64,000 nt of DNA from Luteibacter sp. SG786. GTDB lineage: Bacteria; Pseudomonadota; Gammaproteobacteria; Xanthomonadales; Rhodanobacteraceae. This document shows, piece after piece, positions 37,343 through 46,759 of the stretch. Where the stretch lies: the NCBI RefSeq assembly GCF_011759605.1, contig NZ_JAAOYX010000003.1, positions 732,107-796,106 on the forward strand. Reading direction: 5' to 3'. The position numbers and the translations under genes were made by a program. Within the stretch, counting starts at the first letter, position 1. Each line of letters opens with the position of its first letter. The notes beneath the pieces are model-generated. The model did no database searches. It saw only the letters and a program-made list of their open reading frames with translations, and was not told the origin of the DNA.

Positions 37343-38794
37343 TCAGCGATTCCGAAGGGCCTCGCCGGTCAATTCGGCCAGCTGGCGAAGGCGCGCGGTA
37401 CCCGCATCGCCCAGCAGTTCGCGCATGCGGGCGCTGGCGTCGTCCTGATCGAGTGCATGCCGCTCGGCCAGGGTGGCCGCCAGCGCCCGGCCGAAGCTGT
37501 CGAAGATCAACGCATAGGCAAAAGCGTGCAAGACACCGCCGCCGAGCGTGCCCAGGCCCGGGAACGCCTTCAACGCATTGCCCGCGATCGCGAGCACCAC
37601 GGACGTGCCGGTGCGCAAGGTCATGCGAACCTGGCGCAAGAGGCTGTCGATTTCCACGTCGGTAACGCGCACGTCGTGGAGCGACGCCAGGGCCCGCACC
37701 ATGCCCGTGGCGAGCGCGCCCTGGATGACGAGGTCGCTGCCGGGTGCCACGGCCGCCATGGCGCCGACGATCGCGCGGCGCGCGTAACGGCGCACGATGC
37801 GCTGGGCTTCCTCGTCGCGGTAGGCCCGCTCGCGTTCCCCGGTCCGCTCGTGCAGGCCGGCGAGCACCGCGTTTTCACGCTGTGCCTCCAGCGCGGCTGC
37901 GCCGGGCGCCAGCAAGCGGTCTAATGCATCGCGAAGCGGCCGCACGTTCGCGGCCCTGCGCCGCGTCACCTCTTCCGTGCTGCCGTCCGCGAGGTGCCGC
38001 GTGAAGCGTTCCTCGCCGCCCGCGCTGATCGCGACCACCGCATCGGGAATGCCGCCGGCCTGTTCGCGCACGTGGTCCAGAATACGGTCGAGCTCTTCGG
38101 CATGCCATTGATCGGCCTTGTTCACCACCAGCACCAGCGGTTTGCCGAAGTCGCCCAGCCAGCGCAGTTCCTCGCCTTGCGTGCGCGTGAGATCGCCCGC
38201 GCAGACGTACACCACGGCGTGCGCGCGCAATGCTTCCTCACGCGCCATACGCTCGCGGGCCTCGCCATCGGCTTCGGACGAGCCGGGCACGTCCGCCACG
38301 GTCCAGTCCTGGCCGTCGACGGTCGTGTCGTACGTGGCGACCTCGCGTGTCGTGCCTCCGCGCACGTCGCGTGCTGGCGCCGCGCCCGGTACCAGAGCGG
38401 CGATCAGGGTGGACTTGCCGGTGGAGATCTCTCCGAACACCGCGATGTACATACGCGCGCTCGCGCGGCGGCGGTCCAGTTCGCCCAGTTCGTTACGAAG
38501 TTCCTCAACATCCGTCTCGGCCTCGCGCAGCTTTTCGATTCGCGCTTCGAGCGATGCGCGGTCCGGTGCCGTGATGGGCGCACGAGGCTTGCGCGGGCGT
38601 AACCACCACACCCCGAAAGCGACGCCCGCGAGCACAAGCAGGAGCAGGACGAGACCCAGCAGCCAGCGCATGCCGGCCGGCAGACCCATGAAACGCTGGG
38701 CCAGGGCCAGCGCGCGGTCGAGCGCCGCCAGCAGCAGCCACACGAAGGCAAGCAGGCCGACAGCGGCCAGGAGAAGGCGAAGCCGGGAGGACAT
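37343..38794 (-). CDS. membrane-anchored GTPase with DUF697-like C-terminus
   Basis: 483 aa. Two N-terminal membrane helices (about 5-30 and 43-64) precede a coiled coil (80-112). The G domain has G1 G-E-I-S-T-G-K-S (121-128), a variant G3 D-V-P-G (168-171) and G4 N-K-A-D (225-228). The C-terminal part (V-R-R-Y-A-R-R-A-I-V-G-A-M onward) is hydrophobic and DUF697-like. It is a distant paralogue of the GTPase at 34124. Role unknown; membrane or envelope function inferred. Confidence 0.83.
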   Translation of the reverse strand: MSSRLRLLLAAVGLLAFVWLLLAALDRALALAQRFMGLPAGMRWLLGLVLLLLVLAGVAFGVWWLRPRKPRAPITAPDRASLEARIEKLREAETDVEELRNELGELDRRRASARMYIAVFGEISTGKSTLIAALVPGAAPARDVRGGTTREVATYDTTVDGQDWTVADVPGSSEADGEARERMAREEALRAHAVVYVCAGDLTRTQGEELRWLGDFGKPLVLVVNKADQWHAEELDRILDHVREQAGGIPDAVVAISAGGEERFTRHLADGSTEEVTRRRAANVRPLRDALDRLLAPGAAALEAQRENAVLAGLHERTGERERAYRDEEAQRIVRRYARRAIVGAMAAVAPGSDLVIQGALATGMVRALASLHDVRVTDVEIDSLLRQVRMTLRTGTSVVLAIAGNALKAFPGLGTLGGGVLHAFAYALIFDSFGRALAATLAERHALDQDDASARMRELLGDAGTARLRQLAELTGEALRNR

Positions 38795-38916
38795 GTCGAC
38801 ATTCTAGTGCCACGACCCAGGTCCCATGTGGGTGTCGGACTACGCCTGCTAGGCGATTTGCCGATTGCCCCCGTCAGCCTGCATGGCATCATCCGGGGCG
38901 CAACAGGAATTCGCGT

Positions 38917-41900
38917 ATGCATGACACGCTCATCCCGGGATGGATCCTCGCGGCCGCGATCGGCTGGATCGTGGCGTTTCCCGTTTTCGCGGTCACCATG
39001 CCGCCGGTGCCCACCCCCCAGTTCCGCAGTTACGGGCTGCATGAAGGCCTGCCCAGCAGCAAGGTCCGCGCCGTGGCCCAGGACAGTCACGGCTTCATCT
39101 GGGTGGGCACATCGGTGGGCTTGTCCCGCTTCGACGGCGTGCAGTTCGTCAGCCCCGGCACGGGTCCCGAGAAAGGGGTGTCGCTGCCCGCGGGCGGGGT
39201 GTCGGCCCTGCTCGTGGACAGGGACGATCGCATCTGGATCGGCGGCGCCGACCTGGGTCTCGGAAGGTACGATCCCGCCCGTGGCACGTTCGCCCAATGG
39301 CGCGATGAACTCGTGGACGACGACGTGCGCGCCATCGCGCAAGCTCGCGACGGTTCCATCTGGATCGGCACAGGCACCGGACTGATGCACATGCAGCCCG
39401 ATGGCACCGGCCTCCAGGAGCGGGTCGCCGGGCCCGACGGCCCCTTGGCCACCTCCATTCGCGCGCTTCATGCATCGGACGACGGCCGTGTGTGGATCGG
39501 CACCGACGCGGGCGTGGCGGTGGTGGATGCCGCGGGCGCGATGACCTCGGTGCCGTTCGAGGACGGCAGCCACGCGCGCGTGCTGCGCATCGACGGGCAC
39601 GCGGCCGAGCTGCGCTTCGCGACCGATCACGGCCTGTATCGCCTCGCCCCCGACGGGTTGCTGCACCGCGACCGGCGCCTGGCGGCGTCTCCCTTTTATG
39701 CCTCGCTTGCCGATAGCCACGGCATCCTGTGGGTTTCGGGCCCCGACGGGCTTCGCATGCTCGATCGCTACGGCCGCCTGCATGCCGTGCGCAGTGCCTG
39801 GACCGCCCAGGGCGGGCTGCCGGGACGCAACGTGCGCGGCATGCTGGAGGATCGCGAGCACGGCCTCTGGTTCGCGTTGAGCGACGGGGGGCTTGCCTAT
39901 CTGGGCCCCGCCTGGGACGACTTCACCCGTTTCGCCGATGTGGCCACGGACCCTTCCAGCTTCCCGGGACGCACGGTGAAGGCAGTCGCTGCACAGGGCA
40001 GCACGAAGCTATGGGTGGGTGGCCTCTATGGCTGGATCCGCGGATTCGATCCCGCCACCGGCAAGACATCGGAAGGTTTCGACATCGAGGCGATGCGCGT
40101 GCAATCGCTCCTGGAGACGCCGCGCGGCCTGCTCATCGGTACGGTGGACGGTCTTTCGCTGGGGCAGGACGGCAAGACGCGGCCGCTCTTGCGAGCGACC
40201 ATCGACCACCCCGTGACCATGCTTGTCCGCGGTCCCGACGACGCAGTGTACGTCGCCGCGCTGGGGCAGGGACTGTTCAAGCTGGACGCGAACCTGAGCC
40301 GCGCGCGTTCGATTCCCTTCGCGGCGTCGCGCCGCGGCATGACCGACACGCGGCAGATCGAAGTGGTCGGCGACGACCTCTGGCAGGCGAGCCTCGCAGG
40401 CCTCGCCCGCCTGGACCGCGCCTCGGGCGACATGCGTTTCATTCCCGGCGTGGCGCCCGGCCGCATCAACGCATTCGAACCGGACGAGGACGGATTCTGG
40501 GTGGTGCGTCCGGACGGCCTGGAGCATTACCGCTGGGACGGACGGCACGCCCAGCGCGACCGCTGCGTCAAGGGCGTGCACGGCTTTCCCTCGGCGGACA
40601 TCCTCAACGTGCGCCGCGACGTCGCCGGACGCCTGTGGCTTTATGGCGAAACCGGGGTCTGGCGCTTCGACCCGGGCACGGACAAGTTCCGTCCCTTCGG
40701 CCTCGCCGACGGACTGGCGAACGGCGAATTCACCAACGCCACCACGGTGCAACTCGACGACGGCACGATGTACGGCGCCACGCTCGGCGGCCTGGTGGGT
40801 TTCCGACCCGACCGCCAGCGCGACCATACGCGGAAGCCGTCCATCGTGGTGCTCGGCGCATCCGTGCTGCGCGGCGGAATGCGCACGCCCCTGCCCATCG
40901 ACAAGGACACGCTGCGCCTTGCGTGGAACGACCGCGAATTGATCGTCAACGCGCGTGCGCTCTCGTACGTGAATCCCGACCGCAATCATCTGGTGTTCTC
41001 CCTGGAACACGACGGCGAGACCACGAAGATGCGCACGGGCAAGGACGGCCAGCGGGCTTTCGCTCCCCTCGCTCCGGGCGCCTACACCCTCAGCATCTCC
41101 GGCGCGGGACGCGACGGGGTCAGTGGCACGTTGCCCCATCCTCTGACGATCGTCGTCGATGCGCCACCGTGGCTTCGCTGGTGGGCGTGGCTGAGCTACA
41201 TGCTCCTCTTCATCGCGGCGGTCGCCGCGCTCGTGCTGAGCATGCGCCGGCGCGTGCGCCAAGCCATGCGCCTCAAGCTAGCCGAGCAGCAGCGGCGCCT
41301 GGCGGAGGAAGCCAATGCCGCGAAAACCGACTTCATGGCCACGCTGGGCCATGAGATCCGTACGCCGATGACCGGTGTACTCGGCATGGCGGAACTGATG
41401 GCGAGCACGCCGCTGGATGAAACACAGCGCGCTTATGTGGAAGCCGTGCGGCGATCGGGCACCACCTTGCTGCGGCTGGTGAACGATGCGCTCGATCTCA
41501 CCCGCATCGAGGCCAGGCGCCTCGTGCTCGAATCCGAGTGCGTGCCGCTGCGCGCGCTTACCGGCGAAGTGATCGCGCTGGCCGCGTGCAATGCGAGGGA
41601 GAAGGGTCTCAACCTGTCGTCGTCATTGAATGCGAACGTTCCCGAGTGCATCCGCGGCGACGCCATCCGCTTGCGGCAGATCCTGCAGAACCTCGTGAAC
41701 AACGCGGTGAAGTTCACGGAGGCGGGCGGGGTGTCGCTGCATGTGGGATACGAGGGCTCGTCGCTCGTGATGACGGTGACCGACACCGGACCGGGCATGT
41801 CGCCCGAACTCTGCGCAAGGGTGTTCTCGCGTTTCGAACAGGGCGGTTCGCCGCAACGTGCGCAGGGTTCCGGGTTGGGCCTCGCGATCTGCCATGAGCT

Positions 41901-42414
41901 GTGCGCGCTCATGGGGGGCGACATCCGCGTGCGCAGCCAGTTGGGGCAGGGCACCGCCTTCGTCGTGAGCCTTCCCCTGGCGCCTTGCCGCTGCGGCGAA
42001 GGCGGGCTGCGTGCGCCACTGGTGGCCCCCGGCATGAAGGGCAAGCGCCTGCTCCTCGTGGAAGACGACGCGGTGGTCAGCGAAGTGATCGTCGGCCTGC
42101 TACGGGAACGCGGCCACACCGTCACGGCCGTGGGCGACGGCCTCGCCGCCATGACGGAACTGTCGCGCCAGACCTTCGACGCGATGCTGCTCGACCTCGA
42201 CCTGCCCATGGTCGACGGCTTCCAGGTGGCGCGCATGGTGCGGCGAATGGACGGCATGGGCGACATTCCCATCGTCGCGGTCACGGCCCGCTCCGCAGGC
42301 GACGAACTCGCCGCCATCAAGGATGCCGGCATGGATGCGCTGGTGCGAAAGCCGATGACGGGGGGCGATCTGGACAGCGTGCTCGAGAGCGTTTGCACGG
42401 CGCTCGAGCACTGA
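38917..42414 (+). CDS. hybrid sensor kinase with periplasmic two-component propeller
   Basis: 1165 aa. A signal/TM segment (about 10-27) precedes some 650 residues of repeats of the Reg_prop type (D-S-H-G-F-I-W-V-G-T, D-R-D-D-R-I-W-I-G, D-G-S-I-W-I-G-T). These build beta propellers, and a Y_Y_Y-like domain follows (about 640-745). TM at about 752-775, coiled coil, HisKA with His812 (L-G-H-E-I-R-T-P-M), HATPase with G-S-G-L-G-L-A-I, and one REC with Asp1093. The architecture is used elsewhere to sense carbohydrates or other extracytoplasmic ligands. No output regulator is adjacent. Confidence 0.92.
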   Translation: MHDTLIPGWILAAAIGWIVAFPVFAVTMPPVPTPQFRSYGLHEGLPSSKVRAVAQDSHGFIWVGTSVGLSRFDGVQFVSPGTGPEKGVSLPAGGVSALLVDRDDRIWIGGADLGLGRYDPARGTFAQWRDELVDDDVRAIAQARDGSIWIGTGTGLMHMQPDGTGLQERVAGPDGPLATSIRALHASDDGRVWIGTDAGVAVVDAAGAMTSVPFEDGSHARVLRIDGHAAELRFATDHGLYRLAPDGLLHRDRRLAASPFYASLADSHGILWVSGPDGLRMLDRYGRLHAVRSAWTAQGGLPGRNVRGMLEDREHGLWFALSDGGLAYLGPAWDDFTRFADVATDPSSFPGRTVKAVAAQGSTKLWVGGLYGWIRGFDPATGKTSEGFDIEAMRVQSLLETPRGLLIGTVDGLSLGQDGKTRPLLRATIDHPVTMLVRGPDDAVYVAALGQGLFKLDANLSRARSIPFAASRRGMTDTRQIEVVGDDLWQASLAGLARLDRASGDMRFIPGVAPGRINAFEPDEDGFWVVRPDGLEHYRWDGRHAQRDRCVKGVHGFPSADILNVRRDVAGRLWLYGETGVWRFDPGTDKFRPFGLADGLANGEFTNATTVQLDDGTMYGATLGGLVGFRPDRQRDHTRKPSIVVLGASVLRGGMRTPLPIDKDTLRLAWNDRELIVNARALSYVNPDRNHLVFSLEHDGETTKMRTGKDGQRAFAPLAPGAYTLSISGAGRDGVSGTLPHPLTIVVDAPPWLRWWAWLSYMLLFIAAVAALVLSMRRRVRQAMRLKLAEQQRRLAEEANAAKTDFMATLGHEIRTPMTGVLGMAELMASTPLDETQRAYVEAVRRSGTTLLRLVNDALDLTRIEARRLVLESECVPLRALTGEVIALAACNAREKGLNLSSSLNANVPECIRGDAIRLRQILQNLVNNAVKFTEAGGVSLHVGYEGSSLVMTVTDTGPGMSPELCARVFSRFEQGGSPQRAQGSGLGLAICHELCALMGGDIRVRSQLGQGTAFVVSLPLAPCRCGEGGLRAPLVAPGMKGKRLLLVEDDAVVSEVIVGLLRERGHTVTAVGDGLAAMTELSRQTFDAMLLDLDLPMVDGFQVARMVRRMDGMGDIPIVAVTARSAGDELAAIKDAGMDALVRKPMTGGDLDSVLESVCTALEH

Positions 42415-42416
42415 AC

Positions 42417-43514
42417 CTAACCAAATCGCCTGAAATACGCCAACGCACCCACGATCAGCAACGACGTGGGCAACAGGTTCGCCAGCAGCGGAGGCAGGCC
42501 GTAAACGGTGCCGAAGTTCACCATCGCGCCCTGCAGGAAGTACCAGCCGATGGCGAGGATGATGCCGATGAAGAGGCGCTTGCCGAGGCCACCGGAGCGT
42601 AGCGAGCCGAAGGCGAAGGGCATGGCGCAAAGCACCAGCACCAGCGTGTTCACCGCGAACAGCGCGCGGCCCCAGAAGGCCACCGCATAGGCGCCCGGGT
42701 TCTGCCCGTTGGCTTCGAGGTAGCGCATGTTGCGGCGCAGATCGCTCATCGACAGGTATTCCGGGTGGATCACCGACTGTTCGAGCACGTGCGGGTTGAG
42801 CTTCGAGGCCCAGGTTTGCGTGTCTTCGTGCGTCGAATGCGTGCCGGCCGCGTCGAGCGACGTGGTGCGCACATTGCTCATGACCCAGTGGTTGCCGTCG
42901 TGGATGGCGCTATCGCCATGCGAGAACGTCTTTACCTGGCCGTCGGGGGTGAAGTCGTAGACGCGAACGTCCACCAGCTTCACCGTAGGGCGGTCGCCGT
43001 CCTGCGTGGCGATGGCGGACTTGGCGTTGATGATCTTGCCGCCGTCGCGGGCCCACAGGCCGCTGCTGGTGGAACCTAAGTTGCTGGAGCGCATGCGCAC
43101 CTGGATGGCCTGTGCGTGCTGGTCGCCATATGGCGCCACCGTTTCGCCCATGACTACCACCGCCAGGGTGAGCACGGCGACCACACCCGCCGCCGAGACG
43201 GCGATGCGCAGCTTGGACATGCCCGCGGCGCGCAGCGCGGTGAGTTCGCCGGTGGCGGCCAGGCCGCCCAGGCCCAGCAGGCCGCCGATGAGGGCCGCGT
43301 TGCTGAACATCTGATACAGGCGCCGCGGCACCGTGAGCATGATGTAGGCGATGGCGTCGTAGAGAGTGAAGCCGTTCTTGCCGATGTTGCCAAGCTGGCG
43401 CACGAACTGCGTGAGGGCGTCGAAGCCGGTGAGCACCAGCCAGACGAGCAGCAAGGTGCCGAGGACGCTGAAGCCGATCAGACGGTCGGCACGCTTGACG
43501 GTGAGCGTGGCCAT
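42417..43514 (-). CDS. lptG: LPS export ABC transporter permease LptG
   Basis: 365 aa from the ATG of TGATG overlapping lptF. Six membrane helices flank a periplasmic beta-jellyroll. The N-terminus has G-F-S-V-L-G-T-L-L-L-V-W and the conserved E-L-T-A-L-R-A-A-G-M-S. Together with LptF and LptB it extracts LPS from the inner membrane. Confidence 0.94.
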   Translation of the reverse strand: MATLTVKRADRLIGFSVLGTLLLVWLVLTGFDALTQFVRQLGNIGKNGFTLYDAIAYIMLTVPRRLYQMFSNAALIGGLLGLGGLAATGELTALRAAGMSKLRIAVSAAGVVAVLTLAVVVMGETVAPYGDQHAQAIQVRMRSSNLGSTSSGLWARDGGKIINAKSAIATQDGDRPTVKLVDVRVYDFTPDGQVKTFSHGDSAIHDGNHWVMSNVRTTSLDAAGTHSTHEDTQTWASKLNPHVLEQSVIHPEYLSMSDLRRNMRYLEANGQNPGAYAVAFWGRALFAVNTLVLVLCAMPFAFGSLRSGGLGKRLFIGIILAIGWYFLQGAMVNFGTVYGLPPLLANLLPTSLLIVGALAYFRRFG

Positions 43515-44617
43515 CAATGGGCTCCCTTCACGCGCCGGGGGGCGTTCTGCCGCCAGAAGTACCAGGCCGCCACGCCGAAGACGATGGCATGCAGCAGCCA
43601 GATGGGCGCGGAGGTGTGCAGGTGGCCCTTGATGATCTGCGCGCGCGCTATCAGCTGCCACACCACGTAGAGGAAATAGGCCAGCACGGCGATGAGCAGG
43701 CGGCCGTAGCGGGCGTCGCGCGGCGCCTGCCGCGACATCGGCAGCACCATCATCATCAGCACGAGGGTGCTCACGGGTGCCGCGAAGCGGGACACCAGTT
43801 CACCCAGGTTGTCGGGTGTCAGCGACTTGAACAGCTCGGTGGTGGATGCCTCGTGCGCCGGATCGCTGTCTTCGTCGTCGTCCGTGATGTTGGACAGCGA
43901 GATGTCGTTGCGTTCGTATTTCATGCGGCGCCAGTTGTCGGCGCCCAGCGGGATCTCGAACTGCCAGCCGTCGAACAGGGCGAGGAACCGGTTCTGGCCG
44001 TCGCTTTCCTGGTACATGCGGCCGTTCTTCGCGTTCACCACGCGAACCTGCGGCTTGCCGTCGCTGTCGGTGCGGTCGGTGGCGAGGAAGGTCTTGCCCA
44101 GCACGGTGCCGTCGCGGCTCAACGTGTCGACGAAGATGATGCCGCCCTTGCCCGGTAGTTCCGTGAAGCGGCCGGCATCGAGGCCGGCGGCGATCACGGA
44201 TTTGTTGGCGGCGGCGATCACCTGGTCGGCCGTGCGGGCCGAGAGCGGGCCCAGCCAGAGGGACACCAGGCCCACCACGATGGTGGCGGCCACAGCCAGC
44301 AGGGTGACCGGCCGCAGCATGCCGCGGGGGCCCATGCCGGAGGAGGCCAGCACGTGCATCTCGCTTTCCCGGTACATGCGGCCCAGGGCGATGAGGGTGC
44401 CGAGGAAGGCCGACATGGGCAGGAGGGTGGAGAGCAGGTCCACCATCTGCAGGCCCAGCACCTCGAACATGACGCTGGGCTGGATGCTGCCGTTGGCGAC
44501 CTTCTGCAACACGGTCGCGAAGGCACCGCCGGCGAAGATCACCAGCAGCACGATGGCCGTCGCGAGGACCCCGTAGGCCAGCTCGCGCAGGAAATAACGG
44601 TCGAGGATGCTGAGCAT
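43514..44617 (-). CDS. lptF: LPS export ABC transporter permease LptF
   Basis: 367 aa. It starts L-D-R-Y-F-L-R-E-L and has the coupling-helix region E-M-H-V-L-A-S-S-G-M-G. An acidic insert (D-D-D-E-D-S-D) lies in the periplasmic domain. It is translationally coupled to lptG and divergent from pepA across 97 bases, as in E. coli and Xanthomonas. Confidence 0.94.
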   Translation of the reverse strand: MLSILDRYFLRELAYGVLATAIVLLVIFAGGAFATVLQKVANGSIQPSVMFEVLGLQMVDLLSTLLPMSAFLGTLIALGRMYRESEMHVLASSGMGPRGMLRPVTLLAVAATIVVGLVSLWLGPLSARTADQVIAAANKSVIAAGLDAGRFTELPGKGGIIFVDTLSRDGTVLGKTFLATDRTDSDGKPQVRVVNAKNGRMYQESDGQNRFLALFDGWQFEIPLGADNWRRMKYERNDISLSNITDDDEDSDPAHEASTTELFKSLTPDNLGELVSRFAAPVSTLVLMMMVLPMSRQAPRDARYGRLLIAVLAYFLYVVWQLIARAQIIKGHLHTSAPIWLLHAIVFGVAAWYFWRQNAPRRVKGAH

Positions 44618-44714
44618 TTGATAGAATTGGCGGTTCGTGCCGCGTCAGTCCCTGCCGGCAAACCATAAGTCTAGCCTGTCCGGGCCCCGGCGGGCTTTCG
44701 CAGGACAGTTAGCT

Positions 44715-46208
44715 ATGACGGTTCAGTTCAGCCTCGGTTCCCATGCTCCCGAATCGACCGCCACCCCGGTGGCCGTGGTAGGCGTCTACGAGAACGGCGT
44801 CCTGACCAGCGCCGCGGCGCGTATAGACACCGCCGCGGACGGCCTCATCAAGCGCCTCGTTGAAGCGGGCGACATCACCGGCAAGGTCGGCAGCGTGGTC
44901 ACCCTGCTGCACCCGGCCGGCGTGGCCGCCGCCCGCATCCTCGTCGTGGGCCTGGGCGCGCAGAAGACCTTCGACGCCGCGCGCTACCAGCGCGTCACCA
45001 CCGAGGCCGCCCGCGCCATCGGTCGCCTGCCGGTCGCCGAGGCCACCAGCTGGCTGCCCGAGGTCGACGTGCCGGGCCGCGATGCCGCATGGCGCCTGCG
45101 GGTGGCCGCCCTGGTCACCGACCACGTGGCCTATCGCTATACCGCCACGGTGAAGCCCCGCGACAAGGCGCAGCCGGAACTGGCATCCGTCACGCTGGTG
45201 GGTCCCGCCGATGGCGAGGCCGGCATCGCCGAGGCACGGGCCATCGCCGAGGGCGTCCGCTACGCCCGGGAACTCGGCAACCTGCCGCCGAACATCTGCA
45301 ACCCGGACTACATCGCCGACCAGGCCCGCGCCTTCGCGGAGGCTCATGAGGGCGTCACGTTCGAGAGCCTCGACCGCGCCGACATGGAGCGCGAGGGCTT
45401 CGGTTCGCTGCTCGCCGTCGCCCGCGGCTCGGCCAACGCGCCGCGCCTGGTGATCCTGCAATGGAACGGCGGCAAGGAGGGCGAGCGTCCCTATGCCTTC
45501 GTGGGCAAGGGCATCACCTTCGACACCGGTGGCGTCAGCCTCAAGCCCGGCCCGGGCATGGAAGAGATGAAGTTCGACATGTGCGGTGCGGCGGGTGTGC
45601 TCGGCGCCTTCGTGGCGGCCGTGAAGCTGCGCCTGCCGGTGAACCTGGTCTGCGTGGTGCCCGCGGTCGAGAACATGCCGGACGGTGCGGCCTACCGCCC
45701 CGGCGACGTGCTCACCAGCCTGTCCGGCATCACCATCGAAGTGCTCAACACCGACGCGGAAGGCCGGTTGATCCTCTGCGATGCGCTCACCTACACGGGC
45801 AAGCGTTTCGACCCGCACACCATCATCGACGCCGCGACGCTCACGGGCGCCTGCGTGGTGGCCCTCGGCAAGCACGCCAGCGGCCTCATGACCAAGGACG
45901 AAACGTTGTCCGCGGAACTGCTGGCAGCCGGCGAGGCCACCCTCGACCGCGCGTGGCGCCTGCCGCTGTGGGACGACTACCAGAGCCAGCTCGACTCGGG
46001 CTTTGCCGACGTGGCGAACATCGGCGGCAAGTATGCCGGTGCCATCACCGCGGGCTGCTTCCTCGCCCGGTTCACGGAAGGCCGCCGCTGGGCGCATCTC
46101 GACATTGCCGGCACCGCGTGGGACGAAGGGCGCAAGGGCCTTGCCACCGGCCGTCCGGTGCCGCTGCTGACCCAGTGGCTGCTCGACCGCGTCGCCTCGG
46201 CCGGCTGA
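44715..46208 (+). CDS. pepA: leucyl aminopeptidase PepA
   Basis: 497 aa M17 peptidase. The metal and active-site segments are G-K-G-I-T-F-D-T-G-G-V-S-L-K-P and N-T-D-A-E-G-R-L-I-L-C-D-A-L. The N-terminal domain is the usual macro-like one. ATG 44715 has AGGA upstream; the open frame before it is not coding. In enterobacteria PepA also binds DNA. It forms the conserved pepA-holC order. Confidence 0.95.
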   Translation: MTVQFSLGSHAPESTATPVAVVGVYENGVLTSAAARIDTAADGLIKRLVEAGDITGKVGSVVTLLHPAGVAAARILVVGLGAQKTFDAARYQRVTTEAARAIGRLPVAEATSWLPEVDVPGRDAAWRLRVAALVTDHVAYRYTATVKPRDKAQPELASVTLVGPADGEAGIAEARAIAEGVRYARELGNLPPNICNPDYIADQARAFAEAHEGVTFESLDRADMEREGFGSLLAVARGSANAPRLVILQWNGGKEGERPYAFVGKGITFDTGGVSLKPGPGMEEMKFDMCGAAGVLGAFVAAVKLRLPVNLVCVVPAVENMPDGAAYRPGDVLTSLSGITIEVLNTDAEGRLILCDALTYTGKRFDPHTIIDAATLTGACVVALGKHASGLMTKDETLSAELLAAGEATLDRAWRLPLWDDYQSQLDSGFADVANIGGKYAGAITAGCFLARFTEGRRWAHLDIAGTAWDEGRKGLATGRPVPLLTQWLLDRVASAG

Positions 46209-46218
46209 TACCCACCCG

Positions 46219-46641
46219 ATGCCGCGCGCCGATTTCTACCTGATCGACAAGCCGCGTTTTCGCGAGGATCCGCTGCTGCTGGTGTGCGAACTCGCGAAGC
46301 GCGCGTTCGGCGCGCAGCAGCCCACGCTCATCCTCACACGCGATTTCGAGCAGGCCGAAGCGATCGACGAGTACCTATGGGCGTTCGATGAGGACGCCTA
46401 CATCCCGCACCAGCTTGCCGGTGACGAGCAGGACGACGATACGGCGGTGCTGATCGTGCCGCCCGGCGTGGAAACGCGCGACCGCCCGCTGGTGATCAAC
46501 CTGCGCGATACCTGCGCGCCTGGCCAGTTCGATCGCGTGCTGGAAGTGGTGGCCGCCGATCCGGCGGAGCGCGAAGGCTCGCGCGCCCGCTGGACGCAGT
46601 ACAAGCAGGCCGGCTTCGAAGTCACGAAACACGATATGTAA
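46219..46641 (+). CDS. holC: DNA polymerase III chi subunit HolC
   Basis: 140 aa. It begins A-D-F-Y-L-I-D-K-P and has the Rossmann-like L-I-L-T-R-D-F-E-Q-A-E-A-I-D and Y-I-P-H-Q-L-A-G-D typical of chi. Chi links the clamp loader to SSB and, in E. coli, also partners the YoaA helicase. It starts 10 bases after pepA. Confidence 0.93.
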   Translation: MPRADFYLIDKPRFREDPLLLVCELAKRAFGAQQPTLILTRDFEQAEAIDEYLWAFDEDAYIPHQLAGDEQDDDTAVLIVPPGVETRDRPLVINLRDTCAPGQFDRVLEVVAADPAEREGSRARWTQYKQAGFEVTKHDM

Positions 46642-46650
46642 ATCGTGCCG

Positions 46651-46733
46651 TGTGGGAGCCGGCTATGCCGGCGATCCCGCGGCAGCGGGCAACCTTGCCG
46701 CGAGCCTCCATCGCCGCTGAAGCGGCTCCCACA
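46651..46733. repeat. REP-like palindromic repeat, copy 4 (inverted)
   Basis: 83 bases in the opposite orientation to copies 2 and 3: GGAGCCGGCTATGCCGGC first and GCCGCTGAAGCGGCTCC last. It fills the gap between the convergent holC and valS genes. Confidence 0.87.
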
Positions 46734-46759
46734 CAAAGCTGGCCTGCCGCGGGCGGCTG

